From: Armigeres subalbatus | Taxonomy: Eukaryota; Arthropoda; Insecta; Diptera; Culicidae | Length of the DNA stretch: 64,000 nucleotides | Direction of reading: 5' to 3' | NCBI RefSeq assembly: GCF_024139115.2 | Contig: NW_026942876.1 | Location: 1 to 64,000, forward strand | Part shown: in pieces, positions 10,581-22,260 of the stretch | How positions within the stretch are numbered: the first letter of the stretch is position 1 | Layout of the letters: each line of letters starts with the position of its first letter | The notes under the pieces: generated by a model | What the model was told of the DNA's origin: nothing | Seen by the model: the letters and a program-made list of their open reading frames with translations, nothing else | The model's database searches: none | Translations under genes and position numbers: made by a program

Positions 10581-11739
10581 GAAGTTTGTATGTAATGTGT
10601 GAGTGTGTGCTAATATGCATGGTTTGTGCACTCGTTGTTATGTTGTTTTCTATGAATACTCTAGTCGCATGGGTAGGAGTCTGCGAGTTTTTGGGATATT
10701 TTGAGATTCTTTGGAAAACTCTAATATTAAGAGTAAATCTGCCGTCCCAAACAGTTGTCTAATGTCTCTTTAACCAACTAAGCTACAAAGGTCCTCCGTC
10801 GGCTTTTGCGACCTAGCGGCTACTTAGTGGGCTCGAGATTCCCAAATTGGACGCATAGTCGACCGACATAGGCCAACTGAGGGTCGTGGGCTCGAATCCC
10901 ATCGAAGGGAAAGTGGTTACCTCAAATACATTTTTCAAATCAATATCTTCCACATAATGTAGGGGAACGGTTCGGCACTTCATCTGTAAATTAATATCCA
11001 AGTCGGGTAATTTAATACCTGGAATATAGGCAATTAACTTCAATTGAACTATCCAATGCCATTTTTAGATGATGATCCTTTACCCTGGAAGTTACCAGAA
11101 GTATCCATCAGTGGATTTGAAAAAACTAGAATCGATTGCTGGTAAGTCTAGTACAGTGGATTAAAATGTACTGTCTTGAACTGTAAATCTGTTGATGGTC
11201 ACGTGTTGCATGTGTGACGGTCATGTAACACAAATTATTGTAGCATGACAGAAAAAAAGTCATGAGCTACCGTGTGTCACAAATGAAACGAATGAAAAAT
11301 AATTTAGAAGGTGATGAATGCATCATCAATGGAGCTAAATATTTGAAAATAATACAGTTAATTATACGCTGACATCGCTTTTTGTGCTTTTTTACGCGGA
11401 TTGTGGGATTCATAAGTTTATTTTCCTATTTTCCGGGTGTTGGCCACCCGAAAAGAACAATAATTACAATATTATGAAAACTCGATTTGCATATACACAG
11501 CAAGTGAAAGATTCAAGAAAGCTGAACGCTAATTTATACAAAATGTTTTTTTCTTTCACGCGAGTAAAAACCACTTGAAATCGATTTCGTTGAGCCGTTT
11601 CTTACGTTTATTTTAAAATTCACGTTCACGGATTATCGATATTGATTTATTAGCTTTTTTCGGCGTGCATCTTTTTCAAAATCAATTAGGACCATTTGAA
11701 AAAATCCCAAGAAATATGACCATAACATGTGTCCTTGTC
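10581..11739. other. Gene-free spacer with a tRNA-like SINE remnant
   Basis: No protein-coding gene. Around 10845-10935 the sequence CCAACTGAGGGTCGTGGGCT followed by CGAATCCC resembles an A-box/B-box region of a tRNA-derived SINE. On the opposite strand near 10765-10795 TAGCTTAGTTGGTTAAAG is another tRNA-like A-box. The rest is AT-rich and shows no recognised feature. Confidence 0.45.
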
Positions 11740-14700
11740 CTTTTTCGGGCAGCAGGGACTATGTCCAAGGACGATCCCTCCCCAGGCCATCTGCGAGTTG
11801 TGAGGCTTGCCTAGGATGTGGTGGGGTTTGACAGTGGGCCCTGTTAAACCTCTATAAAAATCTGCATGTATCCGCAAGTAGGCCCCACCAAAGCGACCGT
11901 GTGCCGCTCAAAGCGCACAAGCCCAAGTCCTGGTGTTAGGTGGGACGCTAAACAGCCCTGACACGATGGCCCTCCGGCGAGACAGGAGGTTTGCGCAGGC
12001 TCAATAAGCCGCCTGGAAAACCAATAATTACGAACAATATAAGAGATAATGCGACTCGATATAATCGGAAAAGACCTAGGGGACGAATAAAGGATCACGA
12101 TTGGAAGCTTGGAACATGGAACTGCAAGTCGCTAGGTTTCGCAGGTTGCGACAGGATGATCTACGATGAATTATATCCCCGCAACTTCGACGTCGTGGCG
12201 CTGCAGGAGATTTGCTGGACAGGACAGAAAGTGTGGAAAAGCGGGCATCGGGCGGCTACCTTCTACCAAAGCTGTGGCACCACCAACGAGCTGGGAACCG
12301 GCTTCATAGTGCTGGGTAAGATGCGCCAACGCGTGATTGGGTGGGAGCCAATCAACGCAAGGATGTGCAAGCTGAGGATTACAGGCCGTTTCTTCAACTA
12401 TAGCATCATCAACGTGCACTGCCCACACGAAGGGAGACCCGACGACGAGAAAGAAGCGTTCTACGCACTGGAGCAGACATACGATGGATGCCCACTGCGG
12501 GACGTCAAAATCGTCATCGGTGACATGAACGCTCAGGTAGGAAGGGAGGGAATGTATAGACCGGTCATCGGACCGGGTAGTCTGCATACCGTATCGAATG
12601 ACAACGGCCAACGATGCATAAACTTCGCAGCCTCCCGCGGAATGGTAGTCCGAAGCATCTTCTTTCCCCGCAAAAATATCCACAAGGCCACAAGGAGATC
12701 ACCTAACCAAGAAACGGAAAACCAAATCGACCACGTTCTAATCGACGGTAAAATCTTCTCCGACATCACGAACGTCCGCACTTACCGCAGTGCGAATATT
12801 GAATCCGACCACTACCTCGTTGCAGTATGCCTGCGCTCAAAACTCTCGGTGATGTACAACACGCGTCGAAGTCGGACGCCGCGGCATAACAAGACGATAG
12901 ACTAGCCCAAGAATACGCGCAGCAGCTGGAAGTGGCACTCCCAACGGCAGCGCAGCTAGGCGCGACATCTCTTGAAGATGACTGGAGAGATATTCGATTC
13001 GCCATTGGACGCACCGCAACCGCTGCACTTGGCAAGGTGCCCCCGGATCAGAGAAACGGCTGGTATGACGGCGAATGTGAGCAGTTAGTAGAAGAGAAGA
13101 ATGCAGCGAGATTGCTGCAACACCGCACGAGGGCGAACAAGGCACGATATAGGTGGGTGACAGACAAAACTCAATTTTCCGGAGGAAAAATCGCTAGCAG
13201 GAAGATCGAGACCGTGAATAGACGGAGCAACTGTACCGCGCTAATAACACACGAAAGTTCTATGAGAAGTTAAACCGTTCACGTAAGGGTCACGTACCAC
13301 AGCCTGATATGTGTAAGGAAAAAAACGAGAATCTCCTTACGAACGAGCGTGAGGTGATCCAAAGATGGCGGCAACACTACGAAGAACACCTGACTGGCGA
13401 TGTGGCCGAGGATGTGGCAGACGAAGATGGCGGTATGGTGATGGACCTGGGAGAACGCGCGCAGGACATAGTTTTACCTGCTCCGGATCTCCAATAAATC
13501 CAGGAGGAGATTGGCCGGCTGAAGAACAACAAAGTCCCTGAGGTCGACCTTCTACCAGGAGAGCTATTTAAACACGGTGGTGAGGCACTGGCTAGAGCGC
13601 TGCACTGGGTCATTACCAAGATTTGGGAGGAGGAAGTTTTTCCGCAGGAGTGGGTGGGAGGTGTCGTGTGTCCCATCTACAAAAAAGGCGATAACCTGGA
13701 TTGTAGCAACTACCGCGCAATCACATTGCTGAACGCCGGTACTCTCCCAAATTTTATGCCGTAGATTAGCACCAATTGCAAGGGAGTTCGTAGAGAAGTA
13801 CCAGGCGCGTTTTATGAGCGAACGCTTCAACACGGACCAGGTGTTCGCCATTCGCCAAGTACTGCAGAAATGCCGCGAATACAACGTACCCATACATCAT
13901 CTATTCATCGACTTCAAAGCCGCATATGATCCAATCGATCGGGACCAGCCATGGTAGCTAATGCACGAACACGGATTTCCGGATAAACTGACACGGTTGA
14001 TCAAAGCGACGATGGATCGGGTGATGTGCGTAGTTCGAGTTTCAGGGGCATTCTCGAGTCCCTTCGAAACCCGTAGAGGGTTACGGCAAGGTGATGGTCT
14101 TTCGTGTCTGCTATTCAACATCGCTTTGGAAGGGGTAATACGAAGAGCAGGGATTAACACGAGTGGTTCAATTTTCAATAAGTCCGTCCAGCTATTTGGC
14201 TTCGCCGACGACATAGATATTATGGCACGTAGCTTTGAGAAAATGGAGGAAGCCTACATCAGACTGAAGAGGGAAACCAAGCGGATCGGACTAGTCATCA
14301 ACACGTCGAAGACGAAGTACATGATAGGAAGAGGTTCAAGAGAAGACAATGTGAGCCACCCACCGCGAGTTTGCATCGGTGGTGACGAAATCGAGGTGGT
14401 AGAAGAATTTGTGTACTTGGGCGCACTGGTGACTGCCGAAAATGATATCAGCGGAGAAATTCGGAGACGCATAGTGGCTGGAAATCGTACGTACTTTGGA
14501 CTCCGCAAGACGCTCCGATCGAATAGAGTTCGCCGCCGTACCAAACTGACAATCTACAAAACGCTCATTAGACCGGTAGCCCTCTACGGACACGAGACCT
14601 GGACGATGCTCATGGAGGACCAACGCGCACTTGGAGTTTTTGAAAGGAAAGTGCTGCGTACTATCTATGGTGGGATGCAGATGACGGACGGTACATGGAG

Positions 14701-15025
14701 GAGGTGAATGAACCACGAGTTGCATGAGCTGCTGGGAGAACCATCCATCGTTCACATCGCGAAAAATCGGAAGACTACGGTGGGCCGGGCATCGTAGCCA
14801 GAAAGTCGGATAGTAACCCGGTTAAAATGGTTCTCGACAACGATCCGACGGGCACAAGAAGGCGAGGTGCGCAGCGGGCAAGGTGGATCGATCAGGTGGA
14901 AGATGACTTGCGGACCCTCCGTAGACTGCGTGGTTGGCGACGTGTAGCCTTGGACCGAGACGAATGGAGAAGACTCTTATATACGGCACAGGCCACTTCG
15001 GCCTTAGTCTGAATAAGTAAATATT
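11740..15025 (+). mobile_element. Near full-length but inactive RTE-clade LINE
   Basis: The most complete LINE in the window. The leader spans about 11740-12090. The endonuclease lies at 11991-12905, with WNCKS, VVALQEICW, VIGDMNAQVG, QIDHVLIDGK and IESDHYLVAV. A linker with several stops and frameshifts runs to about 13740. The reverse transcriptase includes DFKAAYDPIDRD near 13912-13950 (then an in-frame TAG), LRQGDGLSCLLFN, and the active site LFGFADDIDIM near 14195-14225. The C-terminal block runs to about 15012. The endonuclease frame is closed by TAG at 12903, and the RT is split, so it cannot make one polyprotein. The family resembles mosquito RTE elements such as JAM1; exact family assignment needs a library search. 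Confidence 0.88.
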
Positions 15026-15409
15026 TATATGCCCGCCAATGTATGAATATGTATTTTGTGTGACAAGTACAATGGATACACTATGCCCAGGGAGTCAAGA
15101 ATGTTTCCCACCCGAAAACATCCTGATCAACTCGTCATCTCCGGATTGGAAATCCTACGTCTTTGCACGCAAGGATAAGTGGAGACCCATCCCCTCCTGA
15201 CAGATTTTTTTGGCTACAATGCTGGTGAGCTACGTAGAGCAAAATATTTAAAAAGGAAATTTCTTGGACACAATCAGTTTAAATTTCATTGAAAACATAT
15301 TTAATGATAAATTATTACTGAGCGTCTTAGGGGAAATGTTACAGAGTTAAAAGACTTCACTATTCCATTTACTTCCACTATAATACAATTTAAGGAACAC
15401 ATCAATAGT

Positions 15410-16429
15410 TTAGTTCTGCACAAGATTCGGAGTAATAACGTCGAGAATCCAGTTGATGTGAGGCGAAATAAGAGTATGCATCGACGGTCCGCTACCGCAC
15501 GGGCTAACCGTCCAGGATGGTATCGCTATCAAATTGAAGGCTTGCTGCTCTGTAGCAATAATGACTGGACCACCGGAATCCCCTGACGCAGGTTCCCTGC
15601 GCCATCAGAACCGTTATCAGTACAGATGGTATCAGTTGTCAGATAAGCAGCCAGATAACCGAGTCGTTGGTAACATTGTTCGTTTGACAGTATTGGAACG
15701 GTGGCGGCCTTCACAGTGAGCGTTTCAAAACTGATTATGTTTCAATATATTTTTATGACTTCATCCATACCTGTAAACCATTTGCTCGCCATCCTGCTAC
15801 GTCGTACGAAGATAATCCATAACCGACAATTGTGGCCTCGTTAGATGGAAGCGGCTGTCCATCCCAAATTGTAATGGGTTGTACGTTGTCACTGAAAACC
15901 AGTGGTTTCTTGAGCAAAACCTATGGTAGAAGAAACCGAATAAAATGAAACAAGTGCATTGTCCACTCAATTACGGACGAACACACCAACGCCAAATCGT
16001 TTCCTTTTTGTCCCTGGACATAAGCCGGGCTGGTTTGAACCAGCTGGATGGTGCGGGCTTGGCGTAGGCCACAAACAACCAATATACGAGCGATATCTAG
16101 GCCGAAAATGCAATGAGCGGAAGTGAGCAGCCAGTTCTGATTTACGACCGTTCCCCCGCACAACCAGCTCCATTGGCCGTTATCTACTGGCGGTCCCGTA
16201 TTTCTCTGACGGATGGAACAAATGAAGGGAATTGCACTGATGGTGATGCTGTAGCCACCGACGATCCGAAAAGCCGTTGAAGTAGCATTGGGCTCATCTA
16301 TACGAGGAATAATCTGGCAATTCTCTAAAGGGAGGGACAGAGCATCTGACATGGATACTTACCTGATGTCGTCGATGCCGAGTAAAATAAAAGCAAACCA
16401 AAAAGAAGAACAATGAATGAACGGTTCAT
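15410..16429 (-). pseudogene. Chymotrypsin-like serine protease with frame loss near catalytic Ser
   Basis: Four exons on the minus strand with consensus or near-consensus splice sites: 16363-16429, 15987-16324, 15771-15920 and 15410-15708. Exon 1 encodes a signal peptide (MNRSFIVLLFGLLLFYSAS). Exon 2 encodes the activation start FRIVGGYSITI, the catalytic His in LLTSAHC and the catalytic Asp in GNDLAL. Exon 3 encodes VLLKKPLVFSDNVQP and VGYGLSSYD. Exon 4 gives VPILSNEQCYQRL and TICTDNGSDGAG. The frame then shifts before GDSGGPVII, with HINWILDVITPN at the end. The expected Cys just before the serine motif is also out of frame. Two separate one-base insertions in a ~28-bp stretch would explain it. 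It is either a recent pseudogene or an assembly error. It is much more diverged than the tandem pair at 7.7-10.2 kb. Confidence 0.8.
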
Positions 16430-17438
16430 GATTGGGCTGTCGGACGATCGGTTGTCGAATGTTGTCAAAGGGTGGCATATGACTAGCGTGATTTACAACG
16501 GATATATCAACTGGTTACAGTGAACCTTTGTTCTGGATATGAATAGGCTCCGAACGGCAATTGAAAGTGGAACGGTTGCATCACTGCATCATCCACTGAG
16601 AGCATTGAGAATGGCACAGGCATCAGATAGCACACAATTAGCTTCAGAAATTGCGAAACCTCAGATAACATAGTCGATAAAGGTACGTAAAATACCAATC
16701 AGAGAAGTCCTGGGTTCGATTCTCTGACTGCTCGATTGAAATTTTGGGTTAGAAAACTATAGAGCTTTTCACACAATATACACATTTGTGCATTGGTTAT
16801 TGAAAATAACATCTTGAAAGTATATTTTACAGAACATGAATAGGCATAGTTCATACATCTAATTTTTATTGGTGATGTTTTATGTCAAGTACTGTACACG
16901 TTTGCAAAACGTATGTATCGCAATCTAAATATCCTATAAGTTGGGAGTCGGCATGAGTAAGTGAGCTTGCAAATGCCTGGAAGATAATGCAACCTGAGGT
17001 GGTTAATAGAAGTGGCATTGATTTATCGGAGAAACGGTTGAGGCTGATGGGAATGACGTTGGCCGCTTCTGGAGTTGTGGTTGGTAGCACTTGCACGGAC
17101 TACTTATCGTGATTTAATGTTGATTGTTCAGACATAATAGGTGTGCGTTTGTCATCAGATTGATATGGATTATATTGTGATTAGCTACCACTAAAATACA
17201 TAAAGCAATAATATATTGGATGAGATGAGGTACATATTTTATTGTTCATGATCTTTTAGAATGAATTGTGGTTCTCTCGGAATTAGTTAAAAAGAAGTTG
17301 TAGTCAGCTAACTTTATATAACACATAAACATGTATTTCAAATTGTTATAGTTAATTATTATAATAGTCATTTGTTCGAATGTTTCACACGTTTTACGTC
17401 TTGAAAACATTTATAACGTTTTGAAGTTTGAAACTGCC
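16430..17438. other. No gene confidently seen
   Basis: AT-rich spacer. GGGTTCGATTCTC near 16711 resembles an RNA polymerase III B-box, without a clear A-box. A 76-aa minus-strand frame at 16866-17096 has no recognisable domain or splice support. A TTTATT at 17238-17243 would be AATAAA on the minus strand and could serve the gene at 17439-17857. Confidence 0.4.
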
Positions 17439-17857
17439 TCAATAATTTACTTGTGGTATTTGGTTACCCGTGTTGATCAATGAATTGCCCGTGTTGGTGG
17501 GAACATACGGTACTGGCTTGTACTTCAATTCTTCCGAACTATCGTCGTGGCTGTTACTGGACGAAGACCATTTGGCGTCCGATTGAAGAAGCTGCGATTG
17601 AACTCATTTTATTCTTGGCATCCCAATCTAACTGAGTCATTTAACTTACCCGTATAAGATCATCCTTACTGAGCTGCTTTAAATTGTTTTCGGAAATTAT
17701 GTCTTGGCGGTATGCAGGGGTGCTTTCTTTAAGAGGAGGAAAAATGTACTTCACGGAACCGCTGAATGGAAAATCACCACTTACCAATTTTGGCAATTAG
17801 GACGAATGCCACCAACAGCAGCAGTGCCATGCGAAGCGCACTTGTTGTAGTTTTCAT
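17439..17857 (-). CDS. Small secreted Ser-rich protein, unknown function
   Basis: Not a family I recognise. Three exons on the minus strand: 17785-17857, 17650-17726 and 17439-17591, with GT-AG introns in phases 1 and 0. The protein is 100 aa. Residues 1-24 include a hydrophobic signal segment (MALLLLVAFVLIAKI). The middle exon encodes RQDIISENNLKQLSKDDLIR, probably helical. The last exon has a Ser/Asp/Glu-rich block (WSSSSNSHDDSSEE) and a Pro/Asn-rich tail ending PQVNY. Upstream, TATAGAAA (17949-17956, minus) lies about 25 bases before a TCAGA initiator-like motif. The exon phases match those of the cassettes at 20.3-21.3 kb, so these may be one gene family. The gene would be secreted; its role is unknown. 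Confidence 0.7.
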
Positions 17858-18140
17858 TTTAATTGGACTAGTCTCGTTGCGTCTTGCTGGGAGATGCTAC
17901 CAGAACGTAATGGCTAAGCGATTGTGTCTGACGTTAGCTTTTAATATTTCTATAACGAAGAGATTCTGCTTCGCGGTGCAGTTTTTTTTTGCGATCTTTC
18001 ACTCAGTTCTGGACGGTTGCAAAGATGATAACGAGGTGCACAATGGTTTTACTATGGGTCATAATATCACGACTTTGATCTCAATGGAATAGAACAATTT
18101 TGACTTCCACGTACGTGAGAATGTATTAAAGGCATCATGG

Positions 18141-18313
18141 TAAAGGCTGCCTTACACCTCGGGAAAATTTTCCGCCGGAATTTGATCCCCGTGTATTTTA
18201 AAGGGGGCCGGGATTTTTATTTTCCGTGCCTAAATTCCGAAAACATCGCATATGCAAAAATACATGGGGAAAAAATCCGCGGATTAAAATCCCGAGGTGT
18301 GAGGCTACCTTAA
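18141..18313. mobile_element. MITE with ~35-bp inverted ends
   Basis: Left end TAAAGGCTGCCTTACACCTC, right end the near-complement GAGGTGTGAGGCTACCTTAA. The arms continue into CGGGAAAATTTTCCGCCGG and CCGCGGATTAAAATCCCG. About 170 bp, non-coding. It may be flanked by TA or TTAA; the target duplication is unclear. Confidence 0.75.
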
Positions 18314-20251
18314 GCGTTAATTTAAACAGGCGATTTTTGATAATTCTACGAAGTTCGATCGAAGTTTGATTCTCTAATAGGATTGCTCTATATTCATATA
18401 ATTTAGGCGCAGACAGACGTTCAAGTTCGACTCACTAACTTGTGTAAAAAACATGGCCGACGGATTGCCAAGTAGCAATAAGCGAAGAGATGGCGCCACA
18501 TGTTAAAACGGCAAACCCGGCAAACGTTATTTCTCGTTTTGTTTTGATTTTTGATTTCGTCAAAATCTTTTAGTTTCTTGATCAGATCTGCTCGATGGGA
18601 CTCTTAATAAAAATGCATGATCACGCACACACGCGCTGTTGAAAATAAATCGAAAAATACCTAGCACGCCAGATGATATTTGTTACTCAGGAGGGGTTAT
18701 TTCATTTTTGATTTTTAAATTCTTTTCCATGCCTTACTTGACTGGACTATTCGTTGGTTTTGCAATGGAAAAAATCTACGATTTTCGGTCCAGGCACATG
18801 TTTTGAATCACAATCGCCAAAAAACACGCAAAACACGCAATCGCCAAAAAACACGCATCTATGTAAAACAATCAACGCGAAAGTTCCGAAAAGATGGTAA
18901 CAGCATCCACGCAGCTTCACAATTTCTTTACCATATCGTGGCTAGAATTGCTAGTAAAGTGATTCGCTTAGCTACATTGTTAAAGTCGATTGTAAAGTCG
19001 TTCAGATAAAAATGATTTTTGCGGCCGTGCGGGAGATCTTTGTTGAGTGTTTCTGTTTTGCTTCCATGGTTCGGTGGGTGGCAAACGTGGGTGAGATAGA
19101 AGGTGATATGGCAAAACGTCAGTTTTCATGTAGCAATAAGTTGTATAGGCGGCGCTAGCGTGCTATGCAATTCCAACGTATTTAAATTTGAAAATTTACA
19201 CAAGAAAATCGAATTCAAATGTATGAACTTAAACGTCTGTCTGCGATTTAGGGTTGCACTGTTAAACATTTTGTTGATGCGTTTTACTTTTGAAACACAA
19301 AAATAAGATAAAACTAATTTTGTTTTCTTTACACTTAGTTTTTATAGCGTGCGAAATACGAGATGAAGAATCAGAACAGTAACCCTATAACGTATTTGTT
19401 TAAATGTTTTGATTTTGTTACTGTACTCCTTTCAACCTTTATTACATAGTCACAGGCCATGTTTATTTTTTTATGAGCTACTCACCTATTCTGTATGTTC
19501 TTTGGGTATTCACGCATTTTTTAGTTGAAATACAAACATTTATTTTAAACATAAAATATAACTCTGAGAATGATACAACAAAACCTGCCAAAACCATATA
19601 TGGTTAAGAGTAAAAGGGTTCTTTCGAAGATTGTATTTTCGGCCATTTGCGAGACATTGTGCACCGTTCACGACATAATTCAAGATTTCGCGAAATAATG
19701 GGAAATGGGTCATCAAATTATAGAGCGTCAGCTGTTTTCGTTTTATTCCCTATATTTATATTTTCGAAATTGTTCTTATCATTGCTTGTTTTTATTATGG
19801 GTTAGTACTTATACTTAAGCATGCTGATGATGTTCTTAATACGCACTTGATGAGGATGCACGTGGAGTAGGGAGAAGTTATTCTTCGACAGCAATATATA
19901 TTCCTGCCCGTAGCCATAATTACTCATTCACAATCCAATCGAATAATTTGATTTTTCGCCCCTCATTAAACATATTCAGATACCAACAATGCTTGAACAG
20001 CCATGAATTTGGTTGGAATGCGGATGAGTAATAAACGTTAAGGACGGAAGGTGGGATGCGGCCCAAATAGACTTCCTAAACCAGTTTAAAATAATAATAA
20101 TAATAATAATTACGATAATGATGATGAATTGAATCACATTCTGCATTTGAAATCATTCGGGCAGTATTTTGTATTATTTCAGTCACAATGGATGGCAGTG
20201 TGAGTGTTTTGCGACAAGCTAACCAGGTGCAACGGTCATGGTCGCCATAGT
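18314..20251. other. AT-rich spacer, no gene seen
   Basis: No coding region recognised. It holds a short internal duplication around 18811-18860 (CGCCAAAAAACACGCA repeated) and an AAT microsatellite at about 20090-20110. The open frames are short and lack domains. Confidence 0.5.
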
Positions 20252-20681
20252 CTAGACCACATTGTTGGAGATAGCCGAAGGCTTAGCCCGAACAAAATCG
20301 AGTAGCAGCTCGGAGGAGTTGGATTCGCTGGAGTTTGAGTTCGATTCGGAACTGATGCTCCTGTTATCAATGCTGCGGATCTTTGGGATGATATTGTTCG
20401 CCTCCTCGCTGGAAATACTGCTTGATTCGGAGGAAAAACGTGCGTTGTGATTCAGCTCCTGCCAAACGTGAGAAAAATGAGATTCATATTCAGATGGATT
20501 TCCCACATTATGATTGTTACCTGAATCATTGTTCCTCGAATGCTGCGGGCATTGGCCTCTTGGAAGGCTCTGGCCAAGTCACGGTTTATTTGCTCCAACG
20601 GAGTATTGCCAACGCGAATATAGACAGGGACGTATCCGGCTTTCTTGGGTAGATCCTGATACTTGGAAACGGGCTTGGAAT
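20252..20681 (-). CDS. Ser-rich secreted-protein cassette B (core plus terminal exon), 5' exon not adjacent
   Basis: Two exons on the minus strand: 20521-20681 and 20252-20458, joined by a phase-0 intron (donor CAG/GTAACA, acceptor TTTGGCAG/GAG). The first begins in phase 1 after an acceptor AATTCCAG. The core exon encodes KYQDLPKKAGYVPVYIRVGN, then TPLEQINRDLARAFQEANAR. The terminal exon is 68 residues and very rich in Ser, Asn and Glu (SSESSSISSEEANN, SESNSNSSESNSSE), ending SAISNNVV. No signal-peptide exon is seen between this cassette and cassette A, whose poly(A) signal lies only ~115 bases upstream. It may use the exon at 62.6 kb or an undetected one. Paralogous to 20959-21316. Function unknown. 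Confidence 0.6.
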
Positions 20682-20958
20682 CTGGAATTATTCGAATCAA
20701 TATTATTGTGCAATAGTGAAAACGGAAAGTCCACTCTTTCCCCGGACACTGAAATATAACCCAAAGCACGGTTTTTAAGTTTTGCGGCTCAGATATGGCG
20801 TTTTATTGAAGTCTCTCGGTCAGTACAGAAATATGTAACGAAAAACATAAAAAACTATTTGTTAACGTCTTGTCTAACTGTGGGTAACTGCATCTTGCTG
20901 GTAGCTCCGGTTACCGTACACCTTCCCTCTGTTGTAGATTTGTCCATGGTGGACCTGG

Positions 20959-21316
20959 TTAAGGTTTGGCATTTTCATTCGCTTTTCGTAGTTCAGCTAG
21001 TAGTGCTGCACGCACTTCATCCGACGCCGAGATCGATGCCGAGTGGGATGTTGAATTGCTTGAAGTGTTGACGCCCAATCCATGGTCGGCCTGCAACGCC
21101 TGGAAAATAACAAGCTTTGTGTTGATTTGGCTTTGGTACCAGCACAGGTTACAGATCAAACCTTGGCAAGTTCCGCTCGGCTGATGCGCAAAACCGGTTC
21201 GTTGAAAGCGGCAGCCAAAGCGGGGTTGATATCGGCCAGTGGCTCATCACCGTACCGGATGTATACCGGGACGTAGCCTTTTTTCGGTTCCAGGACCTGG
21301 TACTTGGGCGCGGCAA
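20959..21316 (-). CDS. Ser-rich secreted-protein cassette A (core plus terminal exon), 5' exon not adjacent
   Basis: Two exons on the minus strand: 21162-21316 (phase-1 start after ATTTTCAG) and 20959-21099. The core exon encodes AAPKYQVLEPKKGYVPVYIR, then YGDEPLADINPALAAAFNEP and a basic RISRAELAK end. The donor AAG/GTTTGA is weak. If it is not used, translation stops two codons later at TGA. The terminal exon encodes a Ser-rich stretch (NTSSNSTSHSASISAS) and a helical-looking end (VRAALLAELRKANENAKP). A TTTATT near 20801 gives AATAAA on this strand. Joined to the exon at 62582-62636, the sequence at the junction reads NSVAAPKYQ, which looks like a signal-peptidase site. Secreted; function unknown. 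Confidence 0.6.
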
Positions 21317-21968
21317 CTGAAAATTTGGAATAACGACAGAGAGAAAACGGTTAAGGAAGGATCAACTGAAACCGACTGAAAGAGAATATTGCTTACATTC
21401 AGGATGCCAGAGAGGTGATGACTATGTACAGTACAGGATGTGCAGACATGCAGCCGTGCTTGTAGGATAAGTTGCACACTATGTCGATGATTTGAAAACT
21501 TTGATGATACACATGCATTTGAAAAAAAGATACATAAACGAGACATGCAAATAAACTGAGCTTAATATGAATTAAAGGAGCTGGGGCAATGGTTAAATAA
21601 CTTTATACACAAACAGCATGCATTAATTGTTTGTAGTTATCTGGTAAAAGATAGATAGAAGATGGTCAAAGAATATGTGTAGTGTAATGCAACAGATAGG
21701 TATGAAATTGAGTATTGTAAATTGTAATGAGTTTGTGATGTTGGTCTGATTTATTGTAAATATGATTATGTAATATGTGTATTAAATTGTCGAATATAAT
21801 TCATTATGTGTGATTAAAGTGTTTTTTTGTATTTTATTTTAAATATTCCCATCCAGAAACAGTGCATAGCATTAAGTTCTATAAATAATTTGTGAAATAT
21901 AAATACTCATTCGGCATAAATACAACTTTATATTAATGCAAATATAAGGGAAATGACATTTCAAATGT
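21317..21968. other. No gene seen
   Basis: AT-rich sequence upstream of cassette A on its strand. I looked for a signal-peptide exon with a GTAAGT donor here on the minus strand and found none. A 99-aa minus-strand frame at 21247-21546 overlaps cassette A out of its exon structure and is not supported. Confidence 0.5.
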
Positions 21969-22260
21969 CTTCTTCTTCTTCTTATTGGCATTACATCCCC
22001 ACACGGGGACAGGGCCGCCTCGCAGCTTAGTGTTCATTAGGCACTTTCACTGTTGTTAACCGCGAGGTTTCTAAGCCAGGTTACCATTTTTGCATTCGTA
22101 TATCATGAGGCTAACACGATGATACTTTTATGCCCAGGGAAGTCGAAACAATTTCCAATCTGAAAATTGGCTAGACCGGCACCGGGAATCGAACTCAGCC
22201 ACCCTCAGCATGGTCTTGAGTTGTAGCCGCGCGTCTTACCGCACGGCTATGGAGGGCCCC
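21969..22260 (-). mobile_element. tRNA-derived SINE, copy 1
   Basis: On the minus strand it starts GGGGCCCTCCATAGCCGTGC, with a tRNA-like head and a B-box-like GAGTTCGATTCCC. It ends GATGTAATGCCAATAAG plus an AAG repeat tail. It is flanked by the 9-bp direct repeat TTCAAATGT at 21960-21968 and 22261-22269. The type resembles the abundant Feilai-like SINEs of Aedes, but the family name is from memory of the style, not a search. Confidence 0.88.

Noticed and set aside
10765..10935. Functional tRNA gene
   Set aside because: A-box and B-box-like strings are present but no cloverleaf of correct length can be drawn. More likely SINE remnants.
12171..12683. 170-aa minus-strand frame
   Set aside because: Shadow of the RTE endonuclease on the other strand.
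16866..17096. 76-aa minus-strand frame as an extra member of the secreted-protein cluster
   Set aside because: No phase-1 acceptor, signal exon or shared motif was found around it.
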